This document shows positions 14,864 through 23,704 of a stretch of 64,000 nucleotides of DNA, in pieces (the first letter of the stretch is position 1; every line of letters starts with the position of its first letter). A model generated the notes under the pieces. It did not search any database and was not told the DNA's origin. It was given only the letters and a program-made list of their open reading frames with translations. Made by a program: the position numbers and the translations under genes. The DNA is taken from NCBI RefSeq assembly GCF_003402235.1, contig NZ_QEWO01000008.1, positions 1 to 64,000 of the forward strand, given 5' to 3'. Source of the DNA: Parahaliea mediterranea. Its GTDB lineage: Bacteria; Pseudomonadota; Gammaproteobacteria; Pseudomonadales; Halieaceae.

Positions 14864-16086
14864 CGGGTCTCAATCAGGCGCACCCAGTATTCCATCACCC
14901 CCAGCTGCTGGGCGGCCAGCTTCAGGCACACCAGCAACGGCACCGCCAGCAGCACGCCGGCGGCGCCCCACAACCAGCCCCAGACGATCAGCCACAGCAC
15001 CAGCACCAGCGGGTTCAGGCGCATATTGCGCCCCAGCACCAGGGGCGTGATCAGCTGGGCCTCCAGCAGGTTGATGGTGAAATAGGCCAGCACCGGAATC
15101 AGCGCGGCGCCCTCCAGCCCGTACTGCACCAGCCCCGCCAGCGCCAGCACGCACACCGCCACCAGCGGGCCCACGTAGGGGGCAAAGTTCAACAGGCCCA
15201 CCAGGGCACCCCACAGCAGGGCATCTTCCACCTGCAGCAACCACAGCGCCGCCGCGGTGGTCACACCGAGCCCGATGTTGATCAGGCTGACGGTGAGGAT
15301 GTAGCGCGACAGCTCCCGCTGCACCCGGGCCACAATCAGGCTGGCCTGGCGCTTGTCCCGCACCCGGGGGAAGATCTCAATGGCGCTCTCCCACAGGCGC
15401 GGGCCAAAGCTGAGCTGGAACAGCACCAGAATGACAAAGGTCAGCAGCTGCACCAGCACAAAAGGCGCCGCACTGACAAAGGAAATCACCAGCTCCAGCC
15501 CGCCCTGCATCAGGCGCTCGGTGACCGCGCCCTGGGCCTGCTGTTGCTCCTGCGGGGTCGGTGCCGGGGAGGTGGCCTTTGCCGGCTCGTCGTCATCGAA
15601 CCAGCCAAACCAGTTAAAACCCCTGGCCTCGGGGGCCGGGGCGGGCGCTGGCAGGGGGGCCTGGGCGGGCTGCTGTGGTGGTTTCAGGGATTCGGTGAGG
15701 GAGTCCAGCTCCTCGGTGAGCTCCATGCCGATTTCCGGCAGGCGCTTGGCCCACTTCTGGGCCGGTTCGGCCAGCTCCATGCCGAGCAACGCGATGGGCC
15801 CGCCAATGCAGGCCAGCAACACCATGGCGGAAATACTGCGCGGCACGTGAAAGCGCTTCAAGGTGTTGACCAGCGGGCTCAGCAGCAGCGAAAACAGCAG
15901 CGCCACCACCACCGGAATCAGCAGGCTGCTGGCGAAGTACAGGGTGTACAGCACAGCCAGCGACGCCAGCACGGCCAGTGCAACACCCCCCGGGCTATGG
16001 TTGTGGGTGCGGGCAGTGGCCGTGTTACGGGTGCGCGGGCGGCCCAGCAGCGATGGCGCCGCGGGCTCTTCAGGGGGTGCGTTCAC
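14857..16086 (-). CDS. AI-2E/PerM family membrane protein
   Basis: A 409-residue multi-pass inner-membrane protein of the AI-2E transporter (PerM/TqsA/YhhT) superfamily. Two N-terminal membrane helices (SLLIPVVVALLFSLLLSPLV) precede a soluble segment of about 120 residues containing a Pro/Ala/Gln-rich insert (PPQQPAQAPLPAPAPAPE), then further helices with the family motif FAPYVGPLVAV and LEAQLITPLVLGRNMRLNP. Family members export AI-2 or act as Na+/H+ antiporters; the substrate here is unknown. The start is GTG 16086, overlapping the yqjK-like stop (GTGA). It is the last gene of a four-gene overlapping operon. Confidence 0.85.
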   Translation of the reverse strand: MNAPPEEPAAPSLLGRPRTRNTATARTHNHSPGGVALAVLASLAVLYTLYFASSLLIPVVVALLFSLLLSPLVNTLKRFHVPRSISAMVLLACIGGPIALLGMELAEPAQKWAKRLPEIGMELTEELDSLTESLKPPQQPAQAPLPAPAPAPEARGFNWFGWFDDDEPAKATSPAPTPQEQQQAQGAVTERLMQGGLELVISFVSAAPFVLVQLLTFVILVLFQLSFGPRLWESAIEIFPRVRDKRQASLIVARVQRELSRYILTVSLINIGLGVTTAAALWLLQVEDALLWGALVGLLNFAPYVGPLVAVCVLALAGLVQYGLEGAALIPVLAYFTINLLEAQLITPLVLGRNMRLNPLVLVLWLIVWGWLWGAAGVLLAVPLLVCLKLAAQQLGVMEYWVRLIETRA

Positions 16087-16346
16087 AGTTCCGGTACCTG
16101 GGGCTCCAGCAGGCCGCGCAGCAGGGTCATGACGGTCAGGCTGCGGCGCGCCGCGCGCAGGCTTTGCAGGCCCCCGCCACGGCCGGCCAGCACGCCGGCG
16201 GCAAAGCCGCCCAGCGGCCAGGCCCAGGGGGGCAGGCCCGCCATCTGCCGGGCCACCTGGCGATGGGCCCGGTGCACCGCCGGCTGGCGGGCTTGCAGCC
16301 GGGCCTCTAACGCGGCGATGTTCGCCTGTAGTTCGGCGCGGCTCAT
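16083..16346 (-). CDS. Small YqjK-like membrane-associated protein
   Basis: An 87-residue protein starting MSRAELQANIAALEARLQAR, basic and helical, with a short hydrophobic stretch (WAWPLGGFAAGVLAGRGGG). The size, position after a YqjE-type gene and the RREELLARI-like start resemble E. coli YqjK; sequence similarity alone is weak. The start ATG at 16346 overlaps the yqjE stop (ATGA) and the stop overlaps the GTG of the PerM gene. The longer open frame from 16475 lies entirely inside yqjE and is discounted. Confidence 0.65.
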   Translation of the reverse strand: MSRAELQANIAALEARLQARQPAVHRAHRQVARQMAGLPPWAWPLGGFAAGVLAGRGGGLQSLRAARRSLTVMTLLRGLLEPQVPEL

Positions 16347-16807
16347 GCGGCAGGCCCTCGCTCCAGAGCCGCTCCCAGGGCTTTTACCTGCTCCCGCGTG
16401 CGCGGCAGGCTCAGGCTGCGCCGGTAACGCAGCCACAACAGGCACAGCAGGGCCAGCGCGGCGAGCTGGATACACAGAAACACCGCCGCCGCCTGCACCA
16501 GCGAGCCACTGGCCTGATACAGCGCCAGGGCCGGCAGCAGGCTGAACCCCAGCCAGATCAGCAACGCCAGCGGCAAAAACAGCAGGGCCAGCACCACCAT
16601 GCGCCCCAGGTTCTGCGCCGCCAGGCGCAGCTCCAGCAGGGTCAGCTGGCCGAGGTCGGCGCCGGTGTCCGCCAGTAGTTGGAACAGCTCCAGCGGGGAC
16701 TGATCGCGCGGCTGTGGCGGCGACGAGTCCGGCGGCGCACCGGGGCCCGTGGCCGCATCAGGGCCTGTAGCGGCGTCGCTGTGCGCGGTTATCGACTGGG
16801 GGTTCAT
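16343..16807 (-). CDS. yqjE: YqjE-type phage-holin-superfamily membrane protein
   Basis: A 154-residue protein with a disordered Pro/Ala/Asp-rich N-terminal tail (about 35 residues), an amphipathic helix (SPLELFQLLADTGADLGQLT) and two membrane helices (MVVLALLFLPLALLIWLGFS and AAAVFLCIQLAALALLCLLW). This matches the DUF1469/YqjE family, which accompanies YqjD. It overlaps both neighbours by 4 nt. In E. coli the set is linked to stationary phase and to ribosome or membrane association; no function is shown here. Confidence 0.78.
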   Translation of the reverse strand: MNPQSITAHSDAATGPDAATGPGAPPDSSPPQPRDQSPLELFQLLADTGADLGQLTLLELRLAAQNLGRMVVLALLFLPLALLIWLGFSLLPALALYQASGSLVQAAAVFLCIQLAALALLCLLWLRYRRSLSLPRTREQVKALGAALERGPAA

Positions 16808-17103
16808 CGTCGGCCGAAGACCACCGCCAGGATATATCCCGCCAGGAATGCCATGCCCAGGCTGGCCAGCGGCTTTTCGCGGGTGTAGCGCGTGGCCTCA
16901 TCGGCCAGCTCAGTGGCGCGGGCCTTGCCGTGTTCCAGTTGCTGCATGGCCTCGTCTTTCAGGTCCATGCCGGCGGCTTCTGCCGCCTGGCGAAAATGCT
17001 GGCGCGCTTCCAGCAGCTTTTCATAGGCCGCAAGAGCCGCCTCTTTGCTGGCGGCCAGTTCATCTTCCCGCTTTTTGCCCTGTGCATCTGTTGCTGCCGA
17101 CAT
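16804..17103 (-). CDS. yqjD: ElaB/YqjD (DUF883) tail-anchored protein
   Basis: A 99-residue protein with a long amphipathic helix (about residues 10-75) and one C-terminal membrane segment in LGMAFLAGYILAVVFGRR, the diagnostic DUF883 tail. E. coli YqjD, ElaB and YgaM are tail-anchored inner-membrane proteins of stationary phase, and YqjD binds ribosomes. ATG 17103 was chosen because GGAGG lies 6 nt upstream; the GTG 3 nt earlier is too close. It heads the operon yqjD-yqjE-yqjK-perM, every junction of which overlaps. Confidence 0.85.
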   Translation of the reverse strand: MSAATDAQGKKREDELAASKEAALAAYEKLLEARQHFRQAAEAAGMDLKDEAMQQLEHGKARATELADEATRYTREKPLASLGMAFLAGYILAVVFGRR

Positions 17104-17186
17104 CACTTACCTCCAGCTACAAAACCGTCGCTTGCCACTAGCCTAGTTCATGTTTCGCCGCGAACCAAACCCGCGAAGCAAACTCA

Positions 17187-17216
17187 TTGCCAGGGCGGAA
17201 GGCCGCTGGCTATCAT
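17187..17216 (+). promoter_or_regulatory. Candidate nnrS promoter
   Basis: TTGCCA (17187-17192) and TATCAT (17211-17216) are spaced by 18 bp, 29 nt before the nnrS start. No FNR/NnrR-type TTGAT-N4-ATCAA site is visible near it. Confidence 0.5.
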
Positions 17217-17245
17217 GGTTTGCCTCGTGAAACTGGAGACCCTGC

Positions 17246-18430
17246 ATGGAACGACAAGTTCACAGCAGCGCCCTGTTTGCCTTCCCCTTCCGCCCCTTTT
17301 TCCTGCTGTGCGCTGCCTACGGTGCGCTCTCGGTCGGCCTGTGGGTGGCGGCGGTGACCGGCCTTGGCAACCCCCTGCCCGCCCTGCCAAGCCCGCAGTG
17401 GCACGCCCACGAAATGCTCTACGGCTTTGTGCCCGCCGCCATTGCCGGCTTTTTGCTGACCGCCATGTGCAACTGGACCGGGGCCCGCCCGCTGGCCGGG
17501 CCGGGCCTGGTGGCGCTGGTGCTGCTGTGGCTGGCCGGGCGCCTGGCCATGTGCCTGCAGGGGGCGCTGCCCTACGCCCTGGTGGCAGCGCTGGACGGCG
17601 CCTTTCTGCCGCTGCTGGCGCTGTACGCCGGCACCGTGTTGTGGCGCTCGCGCAACCAGCGCAATTACGGCCTGGTGGCGGTGCTGCTGGCGCTGGCTGT
17701 TGGCAACGGCCTGATGCACGCCGCCGTTGTCGCCCGGCAGCCCGCGCTGGCCGCCACCGGCCTGGCCCTGGGGCTGGACCTGATCGCGCTGCTGATGGTG
17801 GTTGTGGCGGGCCGCATCACACCGGCCTTCAGCGCCAACTGGCTGCGCGGCCGGGGAGGCAGCACACCGGCGCCGGCGCCGGCCTGGGTTGCCTATGCCG
17901 CCATCGGCAGCCTGGCGGCCATGGCCCTGGCAGACCTGCTGCGGGCACCGGCGGCCATCACGGGCACCCTCGCCCTGCTGGCCGGGCTGGCCAATGCCCT
18001 GCGCCTGCTGTACTGGGCCGGCTGGCGCACGGTGCGCGAGCCCCTGCTGTGGATACTGCACCTGGCCTACGGGTTTATTGCCCTCGCCCTGCTGCTGCGC
18101 GCGGCCTTGCAGTTCGGCCTGCTGCACAACCCCTCGCTGTGGCACCACAGCCTGGGGGCCGGTGCCATCGGCATCCTGATTCTGGGGGTAATGACGCGGG
18201 TCAGCATGGGCCACACCGGCCGCCCCCTGCGCCTGCTGCCGGGCGGGCTGCTGATTTTTATGAGCGTGATTCTGGCCGCCCTGCTGCGCCTGGCGGTGGC
18301 CGCCGGCTGGTTGCCCTACCAGGGTGGCCTGTGGGCCTCGGCGCTGGCCTGGATTGGCGCCTATGTGCTGTTTGTGCTGCTGTACGGCCCGGTGCTGTGG
18401 GCACCGCGCCCCGACGGCAAGCCAGGCTAG
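17246..18430 (+). CDS. nnrS: NnrS family heme/copper membrane protein
   Basis: A 394-residue protein with about 12 membrane helices. The start ALFAFPFRPFFLLCAAYGAL and the WHAHEMLYGFVPAAIAGFLL segment (about residues 52-71) with conserved His residues are the NnrS signatures. NnrS contributes to resistance to nitric oxide stress and has been reported to bind heme and copper. ATG 17246 has GGAGA 6 nt upstream. sirB2 follows after 3 nt, forming a two-gene operon. No nitrate or NO reductase genes are nearby. Confidence 0.9.
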   Translation: MERQVHSSALFAFPFRPFFLLCAAYGALSVGLWVAAVTGLGNPLPALPSPQWHAHEMLYGFVPAAIAGFLLTAMCNWTGARPLAGPGLVALVLLWLAGRLAMCLQGALPYALVAALDGAFLPLLALYAGTVLWRSRNQRNYGLVAVLLALAVGNGLMHAAVVARQPALAATGLALGLDLIALLMVVVAGRITPAFSANWLRGRGGSTPAPAPAWVAYAAIGSLAAMALADLLRAPAAITGTLALLAGLANALRLLYWAGWRTVREPLLWILHLAYGFIALALLLRAALQFGLLHNPSLWHHSLGAGAIGILILGVMTRVSMGHTGRPLRLLPGGLLIFMSVILAALLRLAVAAGWLPYQGGLWASALAWIGAYVLFVLLYGPVLWAPRPDGKPG

Positions 18431-18433
18431 GTG

Positions 18434-18805
18434 ATGGCTCACCTCTACCCCTGGCTGAAACTTGCCCACATGGCGCTGGCCGCCACGTCGGTGGGCCTGT
18501 TCACCCTGCGCCTGTTGCTGTGGGAATGGCAGGGCGCCCGGCCCGGCGGCTGGCTGCGGGTAGCGCCCCATGTGGTGGACACCGCCCTGCTGCTGACCGG
18601 CATAGCCCTGGCGGTGCTGTGGCAACTGTCGCCCTTTGCCCTCAACTGGTTTGGCGTGAAGCTGCTGCTGGTGCTGCTGTACATCGCCCTGGGCTTTGCC
18701 GCGCTGCGCTTCAGCCGCAGTGCCGCCGGGCGCCGGGCCGCGGGCGCCGCCGCCCTGCTGACGGTGGCGGCGGTGGCCGCCCTGGCGCGCTTCAAGCCTT
18801 TCTAA
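18434..18805 (+). CDS. SirB2 family membrane protein
   Basis: A 123-residue, four-helix membrane protein starting MAHLYPWLKLAHMALAATSV, with HVVDTALLLTGIALAV and NWFGVKLLLVLLYIALGFAA, the conserved SirB2 pattern with His in the first and third helices. The function of the family is poorly known. ATG 18434 follows the nnrS stop by 3 nt; GTG 18431 is an alternative. It is convergent with the TetR fusion. Confidence 0.82.
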   Translation: MAHLYPWLKLAHMALAATSVGLFTLRLLLWEWQGARPGGWLRVAPHVVDTALLLTGIALAVLWQLSPFALNWFGVKLLLVLLYIALGFAALRFSRSAAGRRAAGAAALLTVAAVAALARFKPF

Positions 18806-18832
18806 CCCGGCTTTCAAACCCGGCTCGGCAGA

Positions 18833-20170
18833 TCATGCGGCGCGGAAGAAGCCCTGGCATACGGTGGCGGCATACAGCTCCACCGCGTCTTCCATGTCCT
18901 GGCGCGCCGCCCAGTCGCGCAATTCAAAGGCGGCGTTGAGCATGCACATCAGCACCTGGCTGGCGATCAATGGATCCACGGCGCGCACGCTGCCTTCGCT
19001 GATGCCGTCAATCAGCATGCCGGCAAAGCGCCGGGCCATGCGGTCGGAGCGGGCCAGCACATCGCCGCGCACCTCGTTGGGCAGGGCCTGCAGGGCGGTG
19101 GTGCGCAGCAAAGGGTCCTCGCCGCGCAACTGGCTGTGCAGCAGGGCCGCCATGGTGGACTGCAACTGCTGCCAGTGGCTGCCGCCGGATGCCCGGGCCG
19201 CCCGCTGCAGGCGGGATACGCGGCCGTAACTGCGGCTGAAGCACTCCAGCACCAGATCGTCCTTGGCTTCCAGGTGGTGATAAAAGCTGCCCTTGGTGAC
19301 GTTCAGCTCGGCGGCAATGCGCTCCACCGACACCCCGCGGTAGCCCAGTTGGTTGATCAGCCGGGTGGCCACGCGCATGAAGTTGTCCGGCATGCCAGCG
19401 CCGTCGCTGCCAAGCCCGTTGCTGCCAGCGCCCTGCGGTGCCAGGGGCCGTGGCTGCCAGGCGGGGCTGTCGTCCGGCGCCAGCCCCTGGGCCAGCACTT
19501 CCCACAGGCGCTCGCCCACCCGCGGGTAGTCGCCCACCGAGTACTGGCGCAGCCACACCGGCAGCCAGAACAGGCTCTCGGACAGCACATGGGTCTGGGC
19601 GGTCTGGCGCAGTTTGTCCCGCGTGGAGCCTGGCGGGCCAAAAAAATGCCGAACGGCGCGAAACAGGTTGTTGTAGCGCTCGATCAACGCCTCCCGGTGC
19701 GGGGAGGCCAGGGCGCGGATATCCGACAGGGAGGCCAGCGGCCGCTCTTCACCCAGGCGGCGGCCGGCAAAGTGGCGAAAGTGCAGCTCAATGTAATGGC
19801 GCACCCGCAGCTCGGCAGACCCCTGCGCGGCGGCCTCGGCCACCATTGCTTCCAGGCGCTCGATGGAGCGCTCCAGCACGGCCGCCGCAAGCTGTTCCTT
19901 GCGCTTGAAGTAGTAGGTGACGCTGGTGGTGTTGAGGCCGACGATGTCCGCCACGCCCACAAAGGTCATGCCCTTCAGGCCATGGCGGTTGATCAGCACG
20001 GTGGCGGCATCGAGGATGCGGTCGCGCTTTTCTTCAAAGCGCCGGGTGCGCTTGTCGAGGGCGGCTTTGTCAGCCTTGTCGGCTTTGTCGGTTTTGTGAG
20101 ATGTGTCGGCTGGGGCCACTGCAGGTACCGGTTGGAATCGTTGGCGCTGCGGGGCAGCGTTCAGGAGCAA
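18833..20170 (-). CDS. Tandem TetR-TetR fusion regulator
   Basis: About 445 residues with two complete TetR units. The first N-terminal HTH is RILDAATVLINRHGLKGMTF followed by TTSVTYYFKRKEQLAAAVLE. The second, about 200 residues later, is NFMRVATRLINQLGYRGVSV followed by TKGSFYHHLEAKDDLVLE. Each is followed by an all-helical ligand-type domain. Before the first HTH is a Lys/Ala/Asp repeat (DKADKADKA). No ATG precedes the first HTH. I chose TTG 20170, which has GGGAAGG 6 nt upstream; a GTG about 20 codons later is possible, and the open frame further upstream runs into the phosphoesterase gene. Two TetR domains in one chain would bind DNA as an intramolecular pseudo-dimer or bridge two operators. 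Targets are unknown. Confidence 0.8.
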   Translation of the reverse strand: MLLNAAPQRQRFQPVPAVAPADTSHKTDKADKADKAALDKRTRRFEEKRDRILDAATVLINRHGLKGMTFVGVADIVGLNTTSVTYYFKRKEQLAAAVLERSIERLEAMVAEAAAQGSAELRVRHYIELHFRHFAGRRLGEERPLASLSDIRALASPHREALIERYNNLFRAVRHFFGPPGSTRDKLRQTAQTHVLSESLFWLPVWLRQYSVGDYPRVGERLWEVLAQGLAPDDSPAWQPRPLAPQGAGSNGLGSDGAGMPDNFMRVATRLINQLGYRGVSVERIAAELNVTKGSFYHHLEAKDDLVLECFSRSYGRVSRLQRAARASGGSHWQQLQSTMAALLHSQLRGEDPLLRTTALQALPNEVRGDVLARSDRMARRFAGMLIDGISEGSVRAVDPLIASQVLMCMLNAAFELRDWAARQDMEDAVELYAATVCQGFFRAA

Positions 20171-20322
20171 CCAGCGCCTTCCCGCCGCCGCGGGGCATGC
20201 GCAGGTTACGCGAGAGTAGCGTGAAAGGCGAACCCCGCTCAAGCCGGTTGCCTTCGCCCGCCTAGCCCTTGCTGTGCCCGCGCTGCCCTCGCCGCCGCCC
20301 TCGCCGCCGCCCCGGCCGTCGG

Positions 20323-21390
20323 TCACGGCGCCGGCTGGCGCACCTGCTGCGGGCCGCTGCGATCGAACAGGCCATCCAGCGCGATATTGGCAATGTGCGG
20401 GCCGTCGGCGCCCATGGTCACCCACATCAGGTGGTCGAGGGTGCCCGGCCCCGGAGGGTGGGTGCGCTGGGTGCCGCCGGTGGTGCCCATCTGGATGTAG
20501 TCGCGGCCAAAACGCTGCTCGCGGCTGTAGTAGTGAAAATGCCCGGCCAGCACGGTGTAGGGCCGCGACTGCAACTGCGCCTCGATGCGCGCAAAGCCAG
20601 GGGCGTCGTACTTCCAGGCCGGCTTGTGCATCAGCACAAAGGTCCAGCGCACATCCGCGTTGGCTGCCAGGGCGTCGCTCATATAGCTCACCTGGGCATC
20701 GCTCAGGGTGGCGCTGTCGCCGCCGGCCAGCGCGGCGGCAATGGTAGCCAAGCGCGGGTTGGCGGCCACCGCCGCGGCCACCTGGGCCGGCTCGCCCTGC
20801 AGGGTCTTCACGGCCTGGCGGTATTCATCGGCGCTCACCCCAAGCTCTTCCATCAAGCGCTTTTTGTTGCTGGCGGTGGGTGGGTCTTCGGTGGACAGCA
20901 CCAGAAACAGCACATCGCGGTAGCGGAAGTGATAGTAGTCGCGCCCCAACTGCGCGCGCCACGCCGCCAGCATCACCGGGTTGGAGATGTCGTGGTTGCC
21001 CGGCACGTAAAAATACGGCAGTTGCAGGGTGTCGATATGGCTCTGCACGTCGCGCCAGCGCGCGGCAATGGCGTCTTTATCGTCGCTGTAGCCTTCGATG
21101 TGGTCGCCAACACTGAGCACAAACTCCGGCTGCAGCAGGTTAAGTTGCCCCATGGCGCGCGCGAACACGCCGGGGCGGTGGCCGCCGGTGCGATCGCCCA
21201 CCACGGCGAACTGGAAGTGCTCGGGGCGATTGGCGAAGGGCTTGTTGCTCACCGCCACGCCCTGGGCGCGCAACGCAGCGGCATCGGCAGGCGCCGCCGG
21301 CAGCGGCGCCTGACTGGTGGTGCCACTGCAGGCACCCAGACCGGCCGCCAGCAACGCGGCCGTAATGCAGTGTTGCCAGCGAAAGGTCAT
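20323..21390 (-). CDS. Calcineurin-like metallophosphoesterase lipoprotein
   Basis: A 355-residue exported phosphoesterase. The signal ends in lipobox LGAC (Cys21). All dimetal motifs are visible: GDRTGGH (D-x-H variant), SVGDHIEG (GD), YVPGNHDI (GNHD), VLMHKP (His) and VLAGHFHYY (GHxH). It would hydrolyse phosphomonoesters or diesters in the periplasm or at the outer membrane. It begins 9 nt after the TBDR stop with AGGAAG as ribosome binding site, so the two are one transcript. This pairing suggests uptake of a phosphorylated compound or of its dephosphorylated product. The C terminus overlaps nothing; the TetR fusion begins 152 nt downstream. Confidence 0.9.
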   Translation of the reverse strand: MTFRWQHCITAALLAAGLGACSGTTSQAPLPAAPADAAALRAQGVAVSNKPFANRPEHFQFAVVGDRTGGHRPGVFARAMGQLNLLQPEFVLSVGDHIEGYSDDKDAIAARWRDVQSHIDTLQLPYFYVPGNHDISNPVMLAAWRAQLGRDYYHFRYRDVLFLVLSTEDPPTASNKKRLMEELGVSADEYRQAVKTLQGEPAQVAAAVAANPRLATIAAALAGGDSATLSDAQVSYMSDALAANADVRWTFVLMHKPAWKYDAPGFARIEAQLQSRPYTVLAGHFHYYSREQRFGRDYIQMGTTGGTQRTHPPGPGTLDHLMWVTMGADGPHIANIALDGLFDRSGPQQVRQPAP

Positions 21391-21399
21391 GGCGCTTCC

Positions 21400-23580
21400 T
21401 CAGTACTCGTAGATCACGTCGATGCCGTAGGTGCGCGGCTCGCCGAACATGGCCGTGGGCACCCCGCCGTTGAAGTGGGCGATATAGTACACCTTGTCTT
21501 CGAGGTTCTTGGCCCACAGGGCAACGCGCAGGTCGCCGGTGGGGATGAACGGGATGTCGGACAGGGACAGGCGCGCATTCAACAGGCCGTAGTCACCCAC
21601 GATAAATTCGCCGGACTCCGCGGTGGAGCCGGTGAACTTGTCGTCCTGCCAACTGTAGCCGACATTCGCCCGCAGGGTGCCGATGGGCAGTGCCGGCAGG
21701 GTGTAGTCCAGGTCGGCGGTGACGGTGTGGCGCGGGCTCTGGGTGAAGCGGAAGATGTCCTTGATGTCGTTGCCGGTGGCATCGACGATCTCATCGTAGG
21801 ACGCGTCCAGGTAGCCGTAGCGCACGCTGGCGCTGAAACCCTCGAACAACAGGGCAGTGGTATCCAGCTCAAAGCCGCTGATGGTCGCCTGGCCGGCGTT
21901 CAGCACATCGGTGACGGAGACGTCATTGGGGTCGGACTGAACGTTGATCTGGATGTCGTCGTAGTCCGCCTGGAAGGCAGCGGCGTTGACGCGCAGGCGG
22001 CGGTTCCACAATTCCATCTTGGCGCCCACTTCGTAGGACACCAGGGTCTCTTCGCCAAAGCCGCGCTCGAAGGACTCAATGCTGCTGGAGCGGGTGTTGT
22101 AGCCGCCGGTTTTGTAGCCGTCCACGATCTTGGCGTACACATTGATGTCGTCACTCAGGTCGTAGGCCACAATCAGCGAGGGGCTGGTGTTGGTGTAAGT
22201 GTTGTCACCGGCGCCGGCGCCACGGGGAATCACCAGCTCGGTGCCGATCGGGGTGATGCTCTCGGCCTTGGACGCCTTGCGCTGGTCTTCAGACCAGCGC
22301 AGGCCGAGGGTCAGGTGCAGGCGCTGCGCCAGCGCGTCCGGGGTCCAGGTCACCTGGCCGAAGGCGGCGATGGCCTCGTTGCTGATATCGCCTTCGTTCA
22401 GGCTGTGGATGCCGCTGGAGGGCACCAGGGTGTCGCTGTAATAGCTGCCGTCCTCGTCAAAGTAGTACAGGCCGGCAATGTACTGCAGGCCGCCATCGGC
22501 GGTCTCGCCCAGCAACTGCAGCTCCTGACTCCACTGCTCCTGCTCAATGTCGCTGCTGGTGCGGAAGATCGGGAAGGGGCCATACACGCCGGTGTGGTAA
22601 TCCATGTTCTGGAAGTTTTCCAGCGAACGGTAGGCGGTGATGGATTTCAGGCTCAACAGGGGGTTGATCGCCCAGTTGGCGATCAGGCTGTGGCCGTCGG
22701 ACACCACGTCGTTGGCCTGCACATTGCGCACATCGGGGCTGCCCGCGCTGGGGCGATCCGCCATTTGCGGGTACAGGGGCACCGCGGCGGAGTACACCGG
22801 GGTATCGTTGATGCCGGAGCGGTCGTAGGCGTAGCGCACATCCAGGCTGTCGAGCGCCTGCCACAGCACATCCACCCGCCATGCATCGCGGTCGCGGTCG
22901 CCGAAGCGGTCCTCGCCGGTGCCGAGGTTGTCGACAAAGCCGTCCTGGCGGGCGGTCACATAACCCAGCCGGGCCGCCACGCTGTCACCCAGCGGCACGT
23001 TGACGGTGGTTTTGCTGCGCAACAGGTCGCGGCTGCCGGCGGTGAACTGCTGCTTGAACTCCCACTCGCCGATGGCCGGGTCGGTGGTGATGTAGTTGAT
23101 GGCCCCGCCGGTGGCATTGCGGCCGTAAAGCGTGCCCTGGGGGCCGCGCAGCACTTCGATGCGGGCGATGTCCGCCGCCTCCATGGCCAGACCCTGGGTG
23201 CGCGCCAGGTAGACGCCATCCATGTACACCGCCACGCTCGGGTCCTGGGTGATCTGGTCGTCGCTGTTGCCGATACCGCGCACGTAAATGCGCGCCGTGG
23301 CGGCGCTGTTGGGGTGCGGCGTCAGCTGCAGGTTGGGCACCACGCTGCGCAGGTCGGTGAGGTCCTCGATGCCGCGGGCCTCAAGTTCATTGCTGCCGAG
23401 GGCGGCCAGGGAGATGGGCGTATCCTGCAGGGATTCCACCCGCTTCTGGGCGGTCACGACAACTTCTTCCAGCATCGGCTGGGCCAGGGTAACCGATGGA
23501 GCGACCGGAGCGAGCGCCAGGCAGGCACAGGCCAGCGGCTTCATACGCGCGATAAGGGGCAGCTTGCGGGCTGTGTTCAT
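21400..23580 (-). CDS. TonB-dependent receptor, paired with phosphoesterase
   Basis: A 726-residue outer-membrane receptor. Signal peptide to about residue 33 (ending VTLAQ), TonB box MLEEVVVTAQKR, plug motifs IARIEVLRGPQGTLYGRN and ATGGAINYITTDP, then a barrel ending GIDVIYEY. ATG 23580 is preferred because GAGGA lies 9 nt upstream; an in-frame GTG at 23595 is the alternative. It heads a transcript with the metallophosphoesterase and is divergent from a TetR gene over two 18-bp operators, so its expression is probably relieved by a small ligand. The cargo is unknown; the phosphoesterase hints at a phosphoester. Confidence 0.92.
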   Translation of the reverse strand: MNTARKLPLIARMKPLACACLALAPVAPSVTLAQPMLEEVVVTAQKRVESLQDTPISLAALGSNELEARGIEDLTDLRSVVPNLQLTPHPNSAATARIYVRGIGNSDDQITQDPSVAVYMDGVYLARTQGLAMEAADIARIEVLRGPQGTLYGRNATGGAINYITTDPAIGEWEFKQQFTAGSRDLLRSKTTVNVPLGDSVAARLGYVTARQDGFVDNLGTGEDRFGDRDRDAWRVDVLWQALDSLDVRYAYDRSGINDTPVYSAAVPLYPQMADRPSAGSPDVRNVQANDVVSDGHSLIANWAINPLLSLKSITAYRSLENFQNMDYHTGVYGPFPIFRTSSDIEQEQWSQELQLLGETADGGLQYIAGLYYFDEDGSYYSDTLVPSSGIHSLNEGDISNEAIAAFGQVTWTPDALAQRLHLTLGLRWSEDQRKASKAESITPIGTELVIPRGAGAGDNTYTNTSPSLIVAYDLSDDINVYAKIVDGYKTGGYNTRSSSIESFERGFGEETLVSYEVGAKMELWNRRLRVNAAAFQADYDDIQINVQSDPNDVSVTDVLNAGQATISGFELDTTALLFEGFSASVRYGYLDASYDEIVDATGNDIKDIFRFTQSPRHTVTADLDYTLPALPIGTLRANVGYSWQDDKFTGSTAESGEFIVGDYGLLNARLSLSDIPFIPTGDLRVALWAKNLEDKVYYIAHFNGGVPTAMFGEPRTYGIDVIYEY

Positions 23581-23678
23581 GGGGCTAATCCTCACTTGTG
23601 GTGTCGGGGCCAGGCGCGGGTACTGCGCAACCCACCCCGATGGCGGAACCGGTGTTGTTATCTGCTGCGCTCATTTAT

Positions 23679-23696
23679 CTACCTTCGCGCAGGTAG
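23679..23696. promoter_or_regulatory. TetR-type operator 1
   Basis: CTACCTTCGCGCAGGTAG: perfect 6-bp arms CTACCT/AGGTAG around TCGCGC. It lies in the divergent gap between the TBDR and TetR genes, with its centre 26 bp from operator 2. Confidence 0.75.
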
Positions 23697-23704
23697 GCAA
23701 AAAA

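Noticed and set aside
14845-16545. 566-codon plus-strand open frame
   Set aside because: Antisense to the PerM and YqjK genes; His/Gln-rich translation typical of shadows.
16930-18939. 669-codon plus-strand open frame
   Set aside because: Out-of-frame overlap with nnrS and sirB2, which have membrane-protein signatures.
20171-20425. Longer start for the TetR-TetR fusion
   Set aside because: The extra codons overlap the phosphoesterase C terminus and read as low-complexity sequence; TTG 20170 has a clear ribosome binding site.
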